Part shown: positions 7,440 through 14,035 of the stretch, piece by piece
Layout of the letters: each line of letters opens with the position of its first letter
How positions within the stretch are numbered: position 1 is the first letter of the stretch
From: Thermoleophilia bacterium UBA5186
GTDB lineage: Bacteria; Actinomycetota; Thermoleophilia; Gaiellales; Gaiellaceae
Direction of reading: 5' to 3'
DNA: 15,924 nt
NCBI GenBank assembly: GCA_002413095.1
Contig: DHWI01000110.1
Coordinates: 1-15,924, forward strand
Notes under the pieces: model-generated
Seen by the model: the letters and a program-made list of their open reading frames with translations, nothing else
What the model was told of the DNA's origin: nothing
Databases searched by the model: none
Position numbers and translations under genes: made by a program

Positions 7440-8618
7440 TCAGCCTCCCGGCATTGCCCAGGGCAAGCGCTCCGATGCGATCTCGCGGCCGGACGCGTCG
7501 CGGCCTGCGAGGATCTCGGGTCGCCGTCCCTCGACGTAGTCGCGGGTTTCGACTTCGTACAGCGCCCAGCCCTCGCTCAGCGGAACGTTGGCGACTCGCC
7601 CGTCCTGGTAATGGACTTCGAGCTTGGCGATGTCGGAGCCTACGGGACCAACGAGCAAGAGGATCCCGCCGGGGGCACCGCCAAAGTTCATCGCGGCTAC
7701 ACCGATCTCCTTGGCCTTCGGCCTGGCAACGGAACAGCCGCTATTGGTCGGCGTCCGATCGGAGCGGACGATCTGGCAGAAGCCGCCGTCACTCGCGCGT
7801 GCAACCAGCAAAGTCACTTCTTCGGACCCGCCCCGCGCCCGGATGCGAGCCACCTGATGCTCCTCCGTCACCTGGTGCGGCGGCTTGTACACAGGCTCAT
7901 GGCCGGTCGACCAGTGGAACTTCTGCCGCTCGAGCACCCGTCCTCCGGCGTCGTAAGAGAGAAATTCGTCTGGTTGCGAGGGGAACTCGGCGATGACCCA
8001 GCGGCCGGTCAGCGGCACGGCTACGGTGCGAGCTCCGAAACGGAGTGCGACCCGCGCGACGCCGTCGCCCGCGCGTCCCCAGAAAAGCCGGAGCGGGTTC
8101 TTGCCAAGGTCGTGACCGGCGACGATGCCGTAGTCCTCGTTTCCGAAGCCATAGAACGACTGATCGCGCTGCCCGCACACACTCGGCATGTTCAACCGGC
8201 CTTGGTAGCCGCGGTCTCCTTCAAGCCAAGTTGACGCGCAGAGGCCGCTCGCGTTCGGCGACGCGAACAGGTAGACGGTGCCCGCGGAGCTGTCGAGCAC
8301 CGCAGCGACGCGCGCCTGGTCGAGCTGAGGGTCGTCAGGGTGCGGCACCGGAATCAGCTCCGCGCTATGCCCGAAGCGTGCAGGCTGCTCGCGCACCTCT
8401 TCAGGTGCGGGGTCGCCGACAATCAGCTCGTGGACGATTCCATAGGCGGCCCCAGCAAGGACGGCAGCAGCGACAAACGCGAGCCCCACCAGCATGCGCC
8501 GGCTCGGGAACCGTCCCCGCGCGGCAGCCACGTCCAAGGCGGCCCGTGCGTATTCGCGTGCACCGTCCGGCGATGCGTCCTCGAGACGAAAATCCTTCAG
8601 CAGCGCGAGCTCATCCAT
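7440..8618 (-). CDS. Sigma-B partner: single-pass membrane protein, putative anti-sigma factor
   Basis: This 392-residue protein has a cytoplasmic N-terminus (1-41, starting MDELALLKDFRLEDASPDG), one membrane helix (about 42-62) and an extracytoplasmic domain of about 330 residues. The ATG at 8616-8618 overlaps the 3' end of sigma B by 8 nt and is preceded by GGGAGGAGG 6 nt upstream; the frame is open further upstream but only inside the sigma gene. Cysteines in the outer part (GLCAS, SVCGQ, GFCQI, SGCSV) could form two disulfides. The C-terminus has HYQDGRVANVP, EGWALYE and LAGRDASGREI, like the other two partners. No zinc-binding anti-sigma motif is seen. The anti-sigma role is inferred from coupling and topology; the signal sensed is unknown. 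Confidence 0.75.
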   Translation of the reverse strand: MDELALLKDFRLEDASPDGAREYARAALDVAAARGRFPSRRMLVGLAFVAAAVLAGAAYGIVHELIVGDPAPEEVREQPARFGHSAELIPVPHPDDPQLDQARVAAVLDSSAGTVYLFASPNASGLCASTWLEGDRGYQGRLNMPSVCGQRDQSFYGFGNEDYGIVAGHDLGKNPLRLFWGRAGDGVARVALRFGARTVAVPLTGRWVIAEFPSQPDEFLSYDAGGRVLERQKFHWSTGHEPVYKPPHQVTEEHQVARIRARGGSEEVTLLVARASDGGFCQIVRSDRTPTNSGCSVARPKAKEIGVAAMNFGGAPGGILLLVGPVGSDIAKLEVHYQDGRVANVPLSEGWALYEVETRDYVEGRRPEILAGRDASGREIASERLPWAMPGG

Positions 8619-9093
8619 CGAGAGCCTCCTCCCTTTCCAGCGCTGCACGCAATTGCGCACGCGCACGATGCAGACGAGAACGAACGGTTCCGACCGGAAC
8701 GCCCAGCGCGATCGCTATCTCCTCGTAGGCGAGATCGGCCCAAGCGAACAAGAGCAGCACATCACGCTCCTCGCGCGAGAGGCCAGCGAGGGCATCGGCG
8801 AGGCGTGGCTCGTCCGGCCAGACATCATTCCGGCGCACATCGAGCTGCGCGAACGCACGCAGCCGTCGCTCCTCGTCGCGGTAATGGCGACGGAGGAGGT
8901 TGTTGGCTATGCCGAACAGCCAGGGCCGCTCCTCTCCGCACAACGCGTCGTAACGCTTGCGCGCTGCGAACGCGCGCGTGAAGGTCTCCGAGGCCAGGTC
9001 ACGGCCGAGATCAGGGCCTACGCGCCGCGCGAGATAGCCGTAGATCGCGTCGAAATGGCGCTCAAATAGATCGCCAAAGGCTTCTGCTCTCAC
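8611..9093 (-). CDS. ECF-family RNA polymerase sigma factor (sigma B of three)
   Basis: This is a 160-residue sigma factor of normal ECF length. Region 2 (about 5-75) includes FERHFDAIYGYLARRVG, DLASETFTRAF and the -10-binding helix RPWLFGIANNLLRRHYR. Region 4 (about 100-152) ends in a helix-turn-helix with LAYEEIAIALGVPVGTVRSR. The GTG at 9091-9093 is the start, with a weak AAGG just upstream. The next gene, the membrane partner, starts inside its last codons, so the pair must be translated together. A short dyad (TCAGG-acg-CCTGA, 9108-9120) lies about 15-27 bp upstream of the start, where a promoter or operator is expected. The lipoprotein gene upstream ends in a hairpin, so sigma B probably has its own promoter. 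Confidence 0.92.
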   Translation of the reverse strand: MRAEAFGDLFERHFDAIYGYLARRVGPDLGRDLASETFTRAFAARKRYDALCGEERPWLFGIANNLLRRHYRDEERRLRAFAQLDVRRNDVWPDEPRLADALAGLSREERDVLLLFAWADLAYEEIAIALGVPVGTVRSRLHRARAQLRAALEREEALDG

Positions 9094-9156
9094 ACCCTTA
9101 CTTTCCCTCAGGACGCCTGAAAGTTCTCGCGCTCTCCGCGCACGGCAGCGGGTCGG

Positions 9157-9172
9157 AAAGCGCCGCAGGCGC
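9157..9172 (-). terminator. Short terminator after the lipoprotein gene
   Basis: The inverted repeat GCGCC-GCA-GGCGC (9160-9172) begins 5 nt beyond the lipoprotein stop codon and is followed, in the minus direction, by TTTCC. The stem is short (5 bp) but GC-only, and it lies between two separately functioning genes. It is a plausible weak intrinsic terminator. Confidence 0.45.
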
Positions 9173-9177
9173 CTGAC

Positions 9178-9753
9178 TCAACCGTGGGAGTGCGGATACA
9201 ACGGCTCGCTCCTGGCCCATTGGCCTCCGCCCGGTGAAGGCCCGCGCTCGAAGTTGAACACGATCAGGAACGGGATGTCGCGTTCGTCTTGCGCTTCGAA
9301 ATAGAACCCTTCGTACTTCCAGCCTTGAGAGTCCTGTGGGACTGCTTTGCGTGGGTCGATCTGGCGCAGAATCGCCGGTGCCGCGTGCGCCAAGTCGAGG
9401 TAATGCTTTGTGCGGACAACGATCTTCGGCGCGAGTTGACGCGGCCCGAGCAACCGTACCGAGACAAGGTCAAAGTTGTTCTGTTGGGCAAGCGCGCGGA
9501 GATCGCCCAGCAGCTCGTCTCTTGACGGGTTCGAGAATCGCTTCTCGGGATAGCGCTGCGCGCGCGACTTGATTTCATGCTCCCAACTGCGTTCCGCCGC
9601 CGCCGCTTGGGCTTTCGCCTTTTCGGCGTCCGGGCTGGGACTCTTACCTCCAACTCGGTCGTAGCCAGCAGTCAGGACAGAAGGCGAGCCTGAGCAGCCC
9701 GATAGGAAAACCATGAGCATCAGGAGCGGAATCAAGGGCCCGAGTCTCTTCAC
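9178..9753 (-). CDS. Putative lipoprotein of unknown function
   Basis: From GTG 9753 the 191-residue product begins MKRLGPLIPLLMLMVFLSGC. This is a type II signal peptide with a basic start, a hydrophobic core and the lipobox LSGC, so it should be exported and lipid-anchored at Cys20. A linker rich in Ala, Lys and Glu (about 35-60) precedes a folded domain with LLGDLRALAQQNNFDLVSV, APKIVVRTKHYLDLAH and a C-terminal aromatic stretch. I do not recognise the family. The frame remains open to 9792, but the upstream extension would bury the signal peptide. There is no Shine-Dalgarno; TATACC at about 9763-9768 (minus strand) suggests a promoter very close to the GTG and perhaps a leaderless message. 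It is divergent from the exported protein gene at 9959 and lies between the sigma B and sigma C modules, so a shared role at the envelope is possible. Confidence 0.7.
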   Translation of the reverse strand: MKRLGPLIPLLMLMVFLSGCSGSPSVLTAGYDRVGGKSPSPDAEKAKAQAAAAERSWEHEIKSRAQRYPEKRFSNPSRDELLGDLRALAQQNNFDLVSVRLLGPRQLAPKIVVRTKHYLDLAHAAPAILRQIDPRKAVPQDSQGWKYEGFYFEAQDERDIPFLIVFNFERGPSPGGGQWARSEPLYPHSHG

Positions 9754-9958
9754 GTCCAAAACGGTATACGCCGCCGCGGCGTGAAACATCACCGTTTAAC
9801 GACTCATCTGTGTTGCGCTGGGGCGAGAGTTCCAGAGACACCGACTACGGTTGCGAAGTCGCAGTATCTCGTGGCGCAGCCCTTGGTTCAGGCGTTGATC
9901 AAGCATCCCGTTCCAAAACAGGTGACTTTTTGGCTCGTTTCCGCCGTAAGGTTCTCTC
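9754..9958. promoter_or_regulatory. Divergent intergenic region
   Basis: This is about 205 bp between the divergent lipoprotein and exported-protein genes, so it must hold the promoters of both. Apart from TATACC near the lipoprotein start and AAGG about 7 nt before the ATG at 9959, I see no clear motif. Confidence 0.4.
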
Positions 9959-10789
9959 ATGGTGCGCGTAGCCGCGACTGCGCTTCTCTTCGCTGCCCTG
10001 GCGAGTCCGGGGCCAAGTGTGGTTCACGGTTACGGGATGTCGCTCACCGTGCCGACCGACTGGCGTGGCTCAGTCACGCACGGTCTTGTCAGCCTGCGCG
10101 GTGAGGGGGTGAAGCTCTGGATCCGCGAGACCAGCCCGACGCGGCGACCCGATCCATTCTTTCGCCGCCGGGCCGTGCCGACGCTCCACGCTTCGGACTT
10201 CCGCTCAACGGAGCACCACCTCGGCTTCACACTCTCCGGCCGGCGATTCGCCCTGCTTCCGTTCCGGGCGCGACCGACACCGGCGACTCTTGATGCCGTA
10301 AACGCCGCGCTCCGTTCCTTCACCGTCAAGCCGAGCAACTACTACGGGCAGCGGCTGCCGCCGGCGCGCTTCCCAACACGGCCGGGATGGTTTGTTGGCG
10401 CACGCGGCGGCAAGCTGCTGGCAGAGGGCGGCCAAACCGAGACCTGGGCGGCAACCGTGGCGTACGGCGACATCCCCACCCAGAACCCGCCAATCCACAC
10501 ACTGAACCGGCTGCCCCGTGATGGCGTCATCATCTGGGTTTCGCTGAGCCGCGACAGCGCACTCAGGATTCGGCCGGTGAACTCGCTGCGCATTCGTCCG
10601 CGGTTGATCGGAAACAACCTTGAAGGACTGCCGCGGGAGATCGGCGTCTACGGCGCATCCGTACGAAAAACGGGCTATGACCTCGACCTCCGGGTCTTCT
10701 TCAAGACCGTGCACCCCTCCGCGAAGGTAATCGCGCATGCGCAGGCCGAGCTCAACCGTCTAGAACTCCCCGTCTGGCCGCATGGCTGA
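9959..10789 (+). CDS. Exported protein of unknown function
   Basis: This 276-residue protein starts at ATG 9959, with AAGG about 7 nt upstream. The N-terminus (VRVAATALLFAALASPGPSVVHG) is a Sec signal peptide with likely cleavage around residues 19-25 and no lipobox. The mature part appears to hold two similar halves. Each begins with a W-containing segment (TVPTDWRGSV near 30-40, RPGWFVGARGG near 141-151), each is followed by a segment predicted to be mostly beta strands, and each ends in a helix with AxLDxVNAALRSF (about 110) or AHAQAELNRLEL (about 260). I do not recognise a family. It converges on the sigma-C partner gene, with only 14 bp between the two stop codons. Its place between sigma modules and its export suggest an envelope role, which is inference only. 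Confidence 0.7.
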   Translation: MVRVAATALLFAALASPGPSVVHGYGMSLTVPTDWRGSVTHGLVSLRGEGVKLWIRETSPTRRPDPFFRRRAVPTLHASDFRSTEHHLGFTLSGRRFALLPFRARPTPATLDAVNAALRSFTVKPSNYYGQRLPPARFPTRPGWFVGARGGKLLAEGGQTETWAATVAYGDIPTQNPPIHTLNRLPRDGVIIWVSLSRDSALRIRPVNSLRIRPRLIGNNLEGLPREIGVYGASVRKTGYDLDLRVFFKTVHPSAKVIAHAQAELNRLELPVWPHG

Positions 10790-10803
10790 GTAGACCTGTC
10801 TCC

Positions 10804-11949
10804 TCATGGAAGGGATGCTGGCTTGGGCACGGGCCCCATGCTTCCCGGTAGTGGATCGCCGTGGGCATCTAGGGCGCGCATTTGTCCCGATGTGTCGGAC
10901 GTACTGAGTTCAGTGAAGACCAGCCCATCCGCGCAGTCGATGCGGCGAGTGCTTCCATCAGGGTGCAGGAACTCGATGGCGCTGTAACCACACTCACCGC
11001 TGAGGATGATGTGTCCTGCGATCGTGTGAACCGCCAGTACCAACGCCGCTTGGTGTCCGTATCCCTTTGGCAGGCAGGGAACTACCGCGATCTCCTCGCT
11101 TCGGTACTGCAACCAGGTGCAGCGACCTTCGGTCGCTGTGGGTGCTATCCAGAGCGTTGCGACACCATCGGCCGTCTTAATCGTGGCTAGTTCCTTCCGC
11201 TTTGAGAGATCAGCGAAGGGATGCGGTCCGGGCAGCGCTCCAGTTCCGGTGGTGTCGGCAGTCATCACCTTGTTGTCCTTCAGAGCGAGGACTGTCTCAA
11301 TCGTTCGTCCCTCGGGCGCGCGATAAAAGAAAAAGCCGGCGTTGATTGGGGGCGAGATCCAGAGCATTTCCGGATGGAGGCTCGAGCCGTCATCGAGTTT
11401 GATCTCGACGTCGTCGGCCCAGCGTGCGTGGACGAAGCCGTCGACGCCCTGGAAGGAGCGACTGGATGCGGAAGATGGCGCCTGGTCGCTTGCCCAGCTG
11501 ACGGACAGCGGGACCGTGCCAAGGGCGTCGCAGCCGCCCGACGCTTTCGACCACTCGTAACAGAGCCCGCCCGGCTTCGTCGGCGCGACCCAGAGCGTGT
11601 GACCGCCGATCTCGCCGACAAGGCGCGTTTCGCCTGGGATGGCCTTGGGATCCATTCCCTTGGGCGCCCCTTCTGAGAGCGAGGAGAACTGTTTGACGAC
11701 GCGCGGTGAGGCTGGCTCTGCGTTCGAGAAGTCGATCACGCCGAAGCGCAGGGCAAGCGCTGGGGCTGCGATCAAGACTACGGCTGCCAAGATCGCGGCG
11801 AGGACCAACGCCCGGCGTCGGTTCGGTCGCTCCGTCGCTACTGGTGGCAAATCAAGACTCTGGTGGCGGAGTTGTGCGGTTAGCTCGGCGACAGCGTTCG
11901 ATGGAACCGGGTTCGTGTGTGCGAGCCGATGAAGCAGCGCGTCAGTCAT
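10804..11949 (-). CDS. Sigma-C partner: single-pass membrane protein, putative anti-sigma factor
   Basis: This 381-residue protein has a cytoplasmic N-terminus of about 45 residues (MTDALLHRLAHTNPVPSNAV), one membrane helix (about 46-66, ending APALALR as in the sigma-A partner) and a large extracytoplasmic domain. The ATG overlaps the stop of sigma C in an ATGA, so it is translationally coupled. The outer domain has cysteines in GLCYEW, GGCDAL, GRCTWL, VPCLPK, GECGYS and RIDCADG, an even number suited to disulfides. IGGHTLWVAPT (about 115) and GVATLWIAPTATEGRC (about 265) recur, pointing to an internal duplication of a roughly 150-residue unit. The end has LHPDGSTRRI and LDAHGDPLPG, like the other partners. 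No zinc anti-sigma motif is present. The anti-sigma role is inferred. Confidence 0.75.
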   Translation of the reverse strand: MTDALLHRLAHTNPVPSNAVAELTAQLRHQSLDLPPVATERPNRRRALVLAAILAAVVLIAAPALALRFGVIDFSNAEPASPRVVKQFSSLSEGAPKGMDPKAIPGETRLVGEIGGHTLWVAPTKPGGLCYEWSKASGGCDALGTVPLSVSWASDQAPSSASSRSFQGVDGFVHARWADDVEIKLDDGSSLHPEMLWISPPINAGFFFYRAPEGRTIETVLALKDNKVMTADTTGTGALPGPHPFADLSKRKELATIKTADGVATLWIAPTATEGRCTWLQYRSEEIAVVPCLPKGYGHQAALVLAVHTIAGHIILSGECGYSAIEFLHPDGSTRRIDCADGLVFTELSTSDTSGQMRALDAHGDPLPGSMGPVPKPASLP

Positions 11950-12455
11950 TTCGCCTCCGTCATCGTCAATTCACCCGAGGAACGGGCCGTCGTTTCGAGT
12001 GCGCGCGCGAGCCGCTTGCGCGCTCGGTGTAGCCGGATTCGGCAGGCCACGGGCGAGCAGTCGAACGCCTGTGCCGCCTCAGTCGGAGTCAGCCCTTCCC
12101 AGGCCACGAGCATCAATACCTCTCGGTCGCCGGCGCGGAGGCTCCGCAGTGCATTGAGCAAGCCGCCGTCGACCGGGCTCGGTGGGATCGCTCGAAACTC
12201 AAGCTGAAGCCGTTGCGTAAGCGATTCGCGCCTTGCGGCTGAACGGCGATGATTCGCAAGTGTTCGCCGTGCCACAGCGTAGAGCCAGGGCAGCGGCTCG
12301 TGAGGGACCCGGTCGAGTCGCCGCCAAGCCACGAGGAATGTGTCGGCGACGACATCCTCGGCGACCTCCCGCGACGCACGCCGAAGAGCGTAGGCAGCAA
12401 CCTCGCCGGCGTGATTCCGGTACAGCGCCTCAAAGCGGGCATGTCGATCCCTCAC
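11946..12455 (-). CDS. ECF-family RNA polymerase sigma factor (sigma C of three)
   Basis: This is a 169-residue ECF sigma factor from GTG 12455; the frame is open two codons further, to a TTG. Region 2 (about 5-75) has FEALYRNHAGEVAAYALRR, VAEDVVADTFLVAWRRL and PLPWLYAVARRTLANHRR. Region 4 (about 98-152) has LRAGDREVLMLVAWEGL and a helix-turn-helix reading LTPTEAAQAFDCSPVACRIR. The region-4 turn contains Cys-Ser-Pro where other family members usually have Gly-x-x, a modest variation. The 4-nt overlap with the membrane partner indicates coupled translation. A tRNA 3' half lies only about 50 bp upstream, so the original promoter region of this operon was probably rearranged by integration. Confidence 0.92.
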   Translation of the reverse strand: MRDRHARFEALYRNHAGEVAAYALRRASREVAEDVVADTFLVAWRRLDRVPHEPLPWLYAVARRTLANHRRSAARRESLTQRLQLEFRAIPPSPVDGGLLNALRSLRAGDREVLMLVAWEGLTPTEAAQAFDCSPVACRIRLHRARKRLARALETTARSSGELTMTEAK

Positions 12456-12503
12456 GACCAAATCATGTCCAGGACCGGCTACTGCGTTTCAGGGATCCGT
12501 AGA

Positions 12504-12550
12504 CGGCGTCGCCCGGACTCGAACCGGGGACACCTTCATTACGAGCGAAC
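12504..12550 (-). tRNA. 3' half of a tRNA-Thr(CGU): fragment, likely attachment-site scar
   Basis: Read on the minus strand, 12550-12504 gives an anticodon arm with loop CTCGTAA (anticodon CGT, Thr), a 5-nt variable region, a perfect T arm (CCCGG, loop TTCGAGT, CCGGG) and a 3' acceptor strand CGACGCC. The anticodon stem pairs at four of five positions. The 5' part with the D arm is missing: at the distance of a full tRNA there is no complement of the acceptor strand. A half tRNA that begins in the anticodon stem is the typical second att copy left by a tyrosine recombinase. No CCA is encoded. The sequence GGCGCGG at 12553-12559 could pair with five of seven acceptor bases as a D-armless tRNA, but I consider this a coincidence. 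Confidence 0.65.
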
Positions 12551-12642
12551 TACCGCGCCGTGGCGGCGGGTGTTCGCTCTTCTCGACCGCGATCCTCTCA
12601 GAAGCGGAAGAGGGCGACCGCCAGTAGGGCGGCCTGCGCGGT

Positions 12643-12840
12643 CTACGCGGTTTCGGTTTCTTCGAGACCTCGGCCCGTCCGGACAAACCCGACGAGTGGC
12701 TCCAGACGCGCGCTCAGGTTCTCGAACTTGATGGCGCCGCCATCAACGAGCGCCTGGTCGATCTTGGCGAAAAGTTCGTCCGCGAAGGATGGTGAGATCG
12801 CCTCCCCTCCGAGGGCGTTTACGTCGCACGTTTTCCGGCG
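12643..12840 (-). pseudogene. Fragment resembling a STAS-like (DUF4325) protein
   Basis: The minus-strand frame reads AISPSFADELFAKID, then IKFENLSARLEPLVGFVRTGR, and stops at 12643. The S-F-A-D-E-L-F stretch followed by a strand with FENLS is typical, as far as I know, of STAS-like DUF4325 domains. The N-terminal strand is missing or scrambled beyond about 12840, where resemblance ends close to the oppositely oriented methyltransferase remnant. There is no credible start codon or ribosome binding site. The same bases on the plus strand also give an open stretch (12628-12795), so the call depends on the motif alone. Confidence 0.4.
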
Positions 12841-12867
12841 CAACGGCGCTGCGACCCTGCGCACAAG

Positions 12868-13010
12868 ATGCGCGCGTTGGCGAGCCTGTACGACGACACC
12901 GGAGCCAGCTACGCGGCAGCGCGCCGGACCGACGCTCGGATCGCGCAGCGTGTCTGGGCGGCGCTCGGCGACGCGCGCACGTGCTGAACGTCGGCGCCGG
13001 CACCGGGACC
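12868..13010 (+). pseudogene. N-terminal remnant of a SAM-dependent methyltransferase
   Basis: From 12868 one frame reads MRALASLYDDTGASYAAARR and on to IAQRVWAALGDAR, then stops at 12985. Shifting by one base at about 12980 continues as VLNVGAGTG. Joined (GDART-VLNVGAGTG) this is the start of a class I methyltransferase, with the YD-x-x-x-x-YA-x-x-RR-x-D opening and the SAM-binding motif I. The junction fits a single-base deletion. After motif I the resemblance ends at about 13010, so most of the gene is gone. Substrate cannot be judged. Confidence 0.65.
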
Positions 13011-13228
13011 GCCCGGTTCCCTCTTCGACGTGTGGGGTGCGTTAAAGGCCGTGTGTGTCGCGTTTCCGCCAGATCGCGACATTCAGAACGCCAGGCGTGA
13101 AAGGCTCCGAGAGGAGGTCTCGGACAGGTGCTGCCTCGCGCCCGGAGTCCTGGCGAGTCCGCCTGATGGCGATCGCTGCCGATCGTCCAGGCGAGGCGGC
13201 TCTGGGCAGCGGAGCTCGTGCTTGAGGG

Positions 13229-13576
13229 TCAGGTGGGCGGCGGGCGGTGGCGCCAGGGCCGAGGCCGTCGTCCCGGACGGACGGACCGCAGCTCAAGCAC
13301 ATCCTCGAGCTTGGCGCCGCTCGTGGCAGTCGAGTCGGCCGGCGATCTGCGGTAGATGCGGAGCCAGCGGACGAGCTCGTCCGCGCTGTCGGGTGAGCCG
13401 AGGATGCAGGTGGCGACGATCTCCTTCCGGCTCGTCCGCTCGCCGGCCTGCTCGGCGAGCTCGACGAGCAGATCGATCCGGGCGTTGATCGGGAGGGGCA
13501 GGCTGAGCCCGACCGAGCGCTCGGGGCAGGAGGGCAGCGGTGTCTCGGGCGGGATCTGAGCGCTCAGCTCAGCCAT
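13229..13576 (-). CDS. Small protein, possibly ribbon-helix-helix-like; function unknown
   Basis: From ATG 13576 the product is about 115 residues (the frame is open to GTG 13612). After a Pro-rich start, SVGLSLPLPINARIDLLVEL has the look of a beta strand followed by a helix. AGERTSRKEIVATCILGSP continues with a second helix, an arrangement like a ribbon-helix-helix DNA-binding domain. DELVRWLRIYRRSPA and a basic tail (PGRRPRPWRHR) follow. No Shine-Dalgarno is visible before either start. It stands alone between the methyltransferase remnant and a gene-free stretch. The DNA-binding idea rests on predicted secondary structure and charge only. Confidence 0.5.
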   Translation of the reverse strand: MAELSAQIPPETPLPSCPERSVGLSLPLPINARIDLLVELAEQAGERTSRKEIVATCILGSPDSADELVRWLRIYRRSPADSTATSGAKLEDVLELRSVRPGRRPRPWRHRPPPT

Positions 13577-13612
13577 CCGGGCAAGCGAGCAGCGAGTAGC
13601 GAGGGCAAACAC

Positions 13613-14035
13613 GTCTTCATCATCTTATTCGTGCAAACACCCACCCGGCCGGCACCGCGTTGCGCGAAACACTGCGGCGGGCGTTCGCCGCGGCCGCAAG
13701 GAGACGAAAGCGACCTGGCGGGCTCCGGCGACGGGAAATACACTGATGTGCAGCGCTATTTCATCGCGAGCGCGCCGCGTCCGGCGTAAGCTTTCGACAG
13801 CTTTGCGCTCCGGTGACGGCATGCGCGACCTCGCAGGCACCGTCGACAGCGCACGGGTGACAGATGAAAATCGCTTGCGGCGAACGAAAACCCTGATTTG
13901 CAGGTACTTTCACCATGAAAACGCCCGCGGAGTGTAACCCAATGACACATCCCCTGAGGAAGTGCCGCCTGGTTGTGTGCCAGGAAGTGGGCCGGCTGCT
14001 TTCCGACAGACGGGCCTCTTTGAGTCCGGCTTGGG
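13613..14035. other. Gene-free stretch
   Basis: I see about 420 bp without a supportable gene. Weak structure only: CCTGG, a 7-nt loop and CCAGG at 13968-13984 could be a small terminator for the minus-strand gene ending at 14036. A near-repeat AGGAAGTG occurs at 13957-13964 and 13982-13989 on either side of it. The middle part (around 13860-13930) is less GC-rich than its surroundings. Confidence 0.4.

Noticed and set aside
9108..9120. Short dyad TCAGG-acg-CCTGA upstream of sigma B
   Set aside because: It is well placed for an operator, but a 5-bp dyad is expected by chance in a window this size; it is noted only in the sigma B entry.
12628..12795. Plus-strand frame ending INERLVDLGEKFVREGW
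   Set aside because: It looks protein-like but has a stop just before it and no start; the minus reading of the same DNA has the more specific SFADELF/FENLS pattern.
13042..13302. Minus-strand frame with PFTPGVLNVAIWRKRD
   Set aside because: The end looked faintly familiar but I could not tie it to any family, and no start site supports it.
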